Positions 21,479 through 22,139 of a stretch of 22,139 bases of DNA are shown piece by piece. The notes under the pieces are model-generated. The model saw nothing but the letters and a program-made list of their open reading frames with translations, had not been told where the DNA came from and ran no database searches. The position numbers were made by a program, and so were the translations under genes. Each line of letters begins with the position of its first letter. Within the stretch, counting starts at the first letter, position 1. The stretch is taken from the IMG/VR virus record IMGVR_UViG_3300034198_007456, positions 1 to 22,139 of that record; one strand, 5' to 3'. The stretch is from a virus.

Positions 21479-22085
21479 CGTGGACAACGAACGATTAGAT
21501 ACCAACCCATCCTCGAACCATAACGCCACCCGTGTCTCCGCCGAACGGAAGCAACAGGTCGAGGACATGCTCAGGTCGGGTACACCCGTCCTAGAGGTAG
21601 CCAAGTTGGCTAAAATGTCCCCCAACAATGTGACGGCCATCAAGAAGACCATGCCAGAGTCCACGGGCCTCCAAGACGAGTTCAAGGCCACCACCGTCCG
21701 CAACCTGAAAGCCTTCGTCCAGAGGGCTTCCCAGAAACTGGTAGACGAACTGGACTCCCTCCACGTCTCGCAGGTCCCTATCGCCATGGGCATCGCCATA
21801 GACAAGATTCAGACCCTCCAAGACCAGCCACAGGCGGTCGTTGAGCATAGATTCAGTATCTCCCATGAAACGCTCGACTCCCTGCTCAAGTCGAAGGGCT
21901 TTAGCCCTGATGGGAAAAAATTCGACGTCATCGACCTAGACGTCAAGTCGACCAAGCCAGAAAGCACTCAGTCCTTCCTGTCGTGGGCTGAAGACCCTAA
22001 GTCTTTTTTGGGGAAAACAGTAGTAGATGTGAATCCGTCACAGGAAATCGACGTCTCGTCTCCTCGACCCCCCCCGCCCCCTTAA
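21453..22085 (+). CDS. Helix-turn-helix protein, candidate small terminase subunit
   Basis: This 210-aa protein is the only plus-strand gene. ATG 21453 and ATG 21471 (MSTVDNER) are both possible, with no Shine-Dalgarno for either. Residues 31-68 form a clear helix-turn-helix (ERKQQVEDMLRSGTPVLEVA...SPNNVTAIKK). A helical region follows (80-125) with the phrase VPIAMGIAIDKIQTL, then EHRFSISHETLDSLL (131-145). This HTH plus AIDK-type layout is often annotated as a small terminase or HTH protein in phages. The tail is disordered and ends in six prolines with one arginine. Its neighbours are RusA on the other strand and, beyond, terL about 2.5 kb away. No other small terminase is obvious. A transcription regulator is the main alternative. 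Confidence 0.75.
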   Translation: MTPIYVMSTVDNERLDTNPSSNHNATRVSAERKQQVEDMLRSGTPVLEVAKLAKMSPNNVTAIKKTMPESTGLQDEFKATTVRNLKAFVQRASQKLVDELDSLHVSQVPIAMGIAIDKIQTLQDQPQAVVEHRFSISHETLDSLLKSKGFSPDGKKFDVIDLDVKSTKPESTQSFLSWAEDPKSFLGKTVVDVNPSQEIDVSSPRPPPPP

Positions 22086-22108
22086 TCATGTGCTAGGTAG
22101 TCATGATT
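22084..22108. repeat. Short inverted repeat after the plus-strand gene
   Basis: AATCATG and CATGATT form a 7-base inverted repeat with an 11-base loop. It starts at the plus-strand gene's stop codon. It is AT-rich and has no T-run after it, so it is a poor terminator. It may be an operator or chance. The remaining bases to the window end show no gene. Confidence 0.35.
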
Positions 22109-22139
22109 GGACTTCGCACAATAGTCATTATGTCTAGTC

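Noticed and set aside
22084-22108. Rho-independent terminator after the plus-strand gene
   Set aside because: The stem is only seven A/T-rich pairs and there is no T-run after it.
1-22139. tRNA genes, CRISPR arrays or insertion sequences
   Set aside because: Gaps between genes are short and no cloverleaf, spaced repeat or transposase is visible.

Overview
The window is part of the genome of a tailed double-stranded DNA phage (Caudoviricetes), most likely short-tailed. It carries a nearly complete virion-assembly region: large terminase, portal, scaffold, HK97-fold major capsid protein, head-tail adaptor, fibre, tail nozzle and a run of internal-virion-type proteins. No long-tail gene is visible (no tape measure, tail tube or tail terminator), and that is the main reason to infer a podovirus. 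There is no cellular gene, integrase, tRNA, rRNA, CRISPR array or insertion sequence. The host cannot be named. Most start codons lack a Shine-Dalgarno (SD) motif, which is compatible with hosts such as Bacteroidota but does not prove one.

Layout, in the direction of transcription (right to left on the minus strand). At the far right is the only plus-strand gene (21453-22085), a helix-turn-helix protein that may be the small terminase. It diverges from a RusA-type Holliday-junction resolvase (20952-21440) across a very short region carrying two face-to-face TTGACA boxes. The minus-strand block continues with a DNA-binding-like protein (20474-20959), two very small genes (20323-20493, 56 aa; 20174-20299, 41 aa, one membrane helix) and two unidentified proteins (19513-20172, 18924-19541). 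The packaging and head module follows: large terminase, a 66-aa winged-helix protein, portal, a 90-aa protein, scaffold and major capsid protein. Next come two small unknowns, the head-tail adaptor, a 96-aa beta-rich protein, a collagen-like fibre, a 410-aa tail-region protein and a beta-rich nozzle candidate. The left 6.3 kb holds seven proteins without recognisable enzymatic domains (rich in Pro, Gln, Gly and Ala, with hydrophobic patches). By position they are the ejection or internal-virion set, and the last runs off the left edge.

How the genes work together. TerL, with a TerS still to be proven, packages DNA through the portal into a shell built from the DUF5309/SU10-type capsid protein on a scaffold. 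The adaptor and nozzle close the portal and form the short tail, and the fibre and neighbouring beta-rich proteins are likely host-contact parts. The internal proteins would be ejected with the DNA. RusA probably clears branched DNA before packaging. The minus-strand genes are packed almost without gaps, with many TAATG, TGATG or ATGA overlaps, so translational coupling is the most visible regulatory theme. The largest gap, 73 bases, lies before the scaffold and capsid genes.
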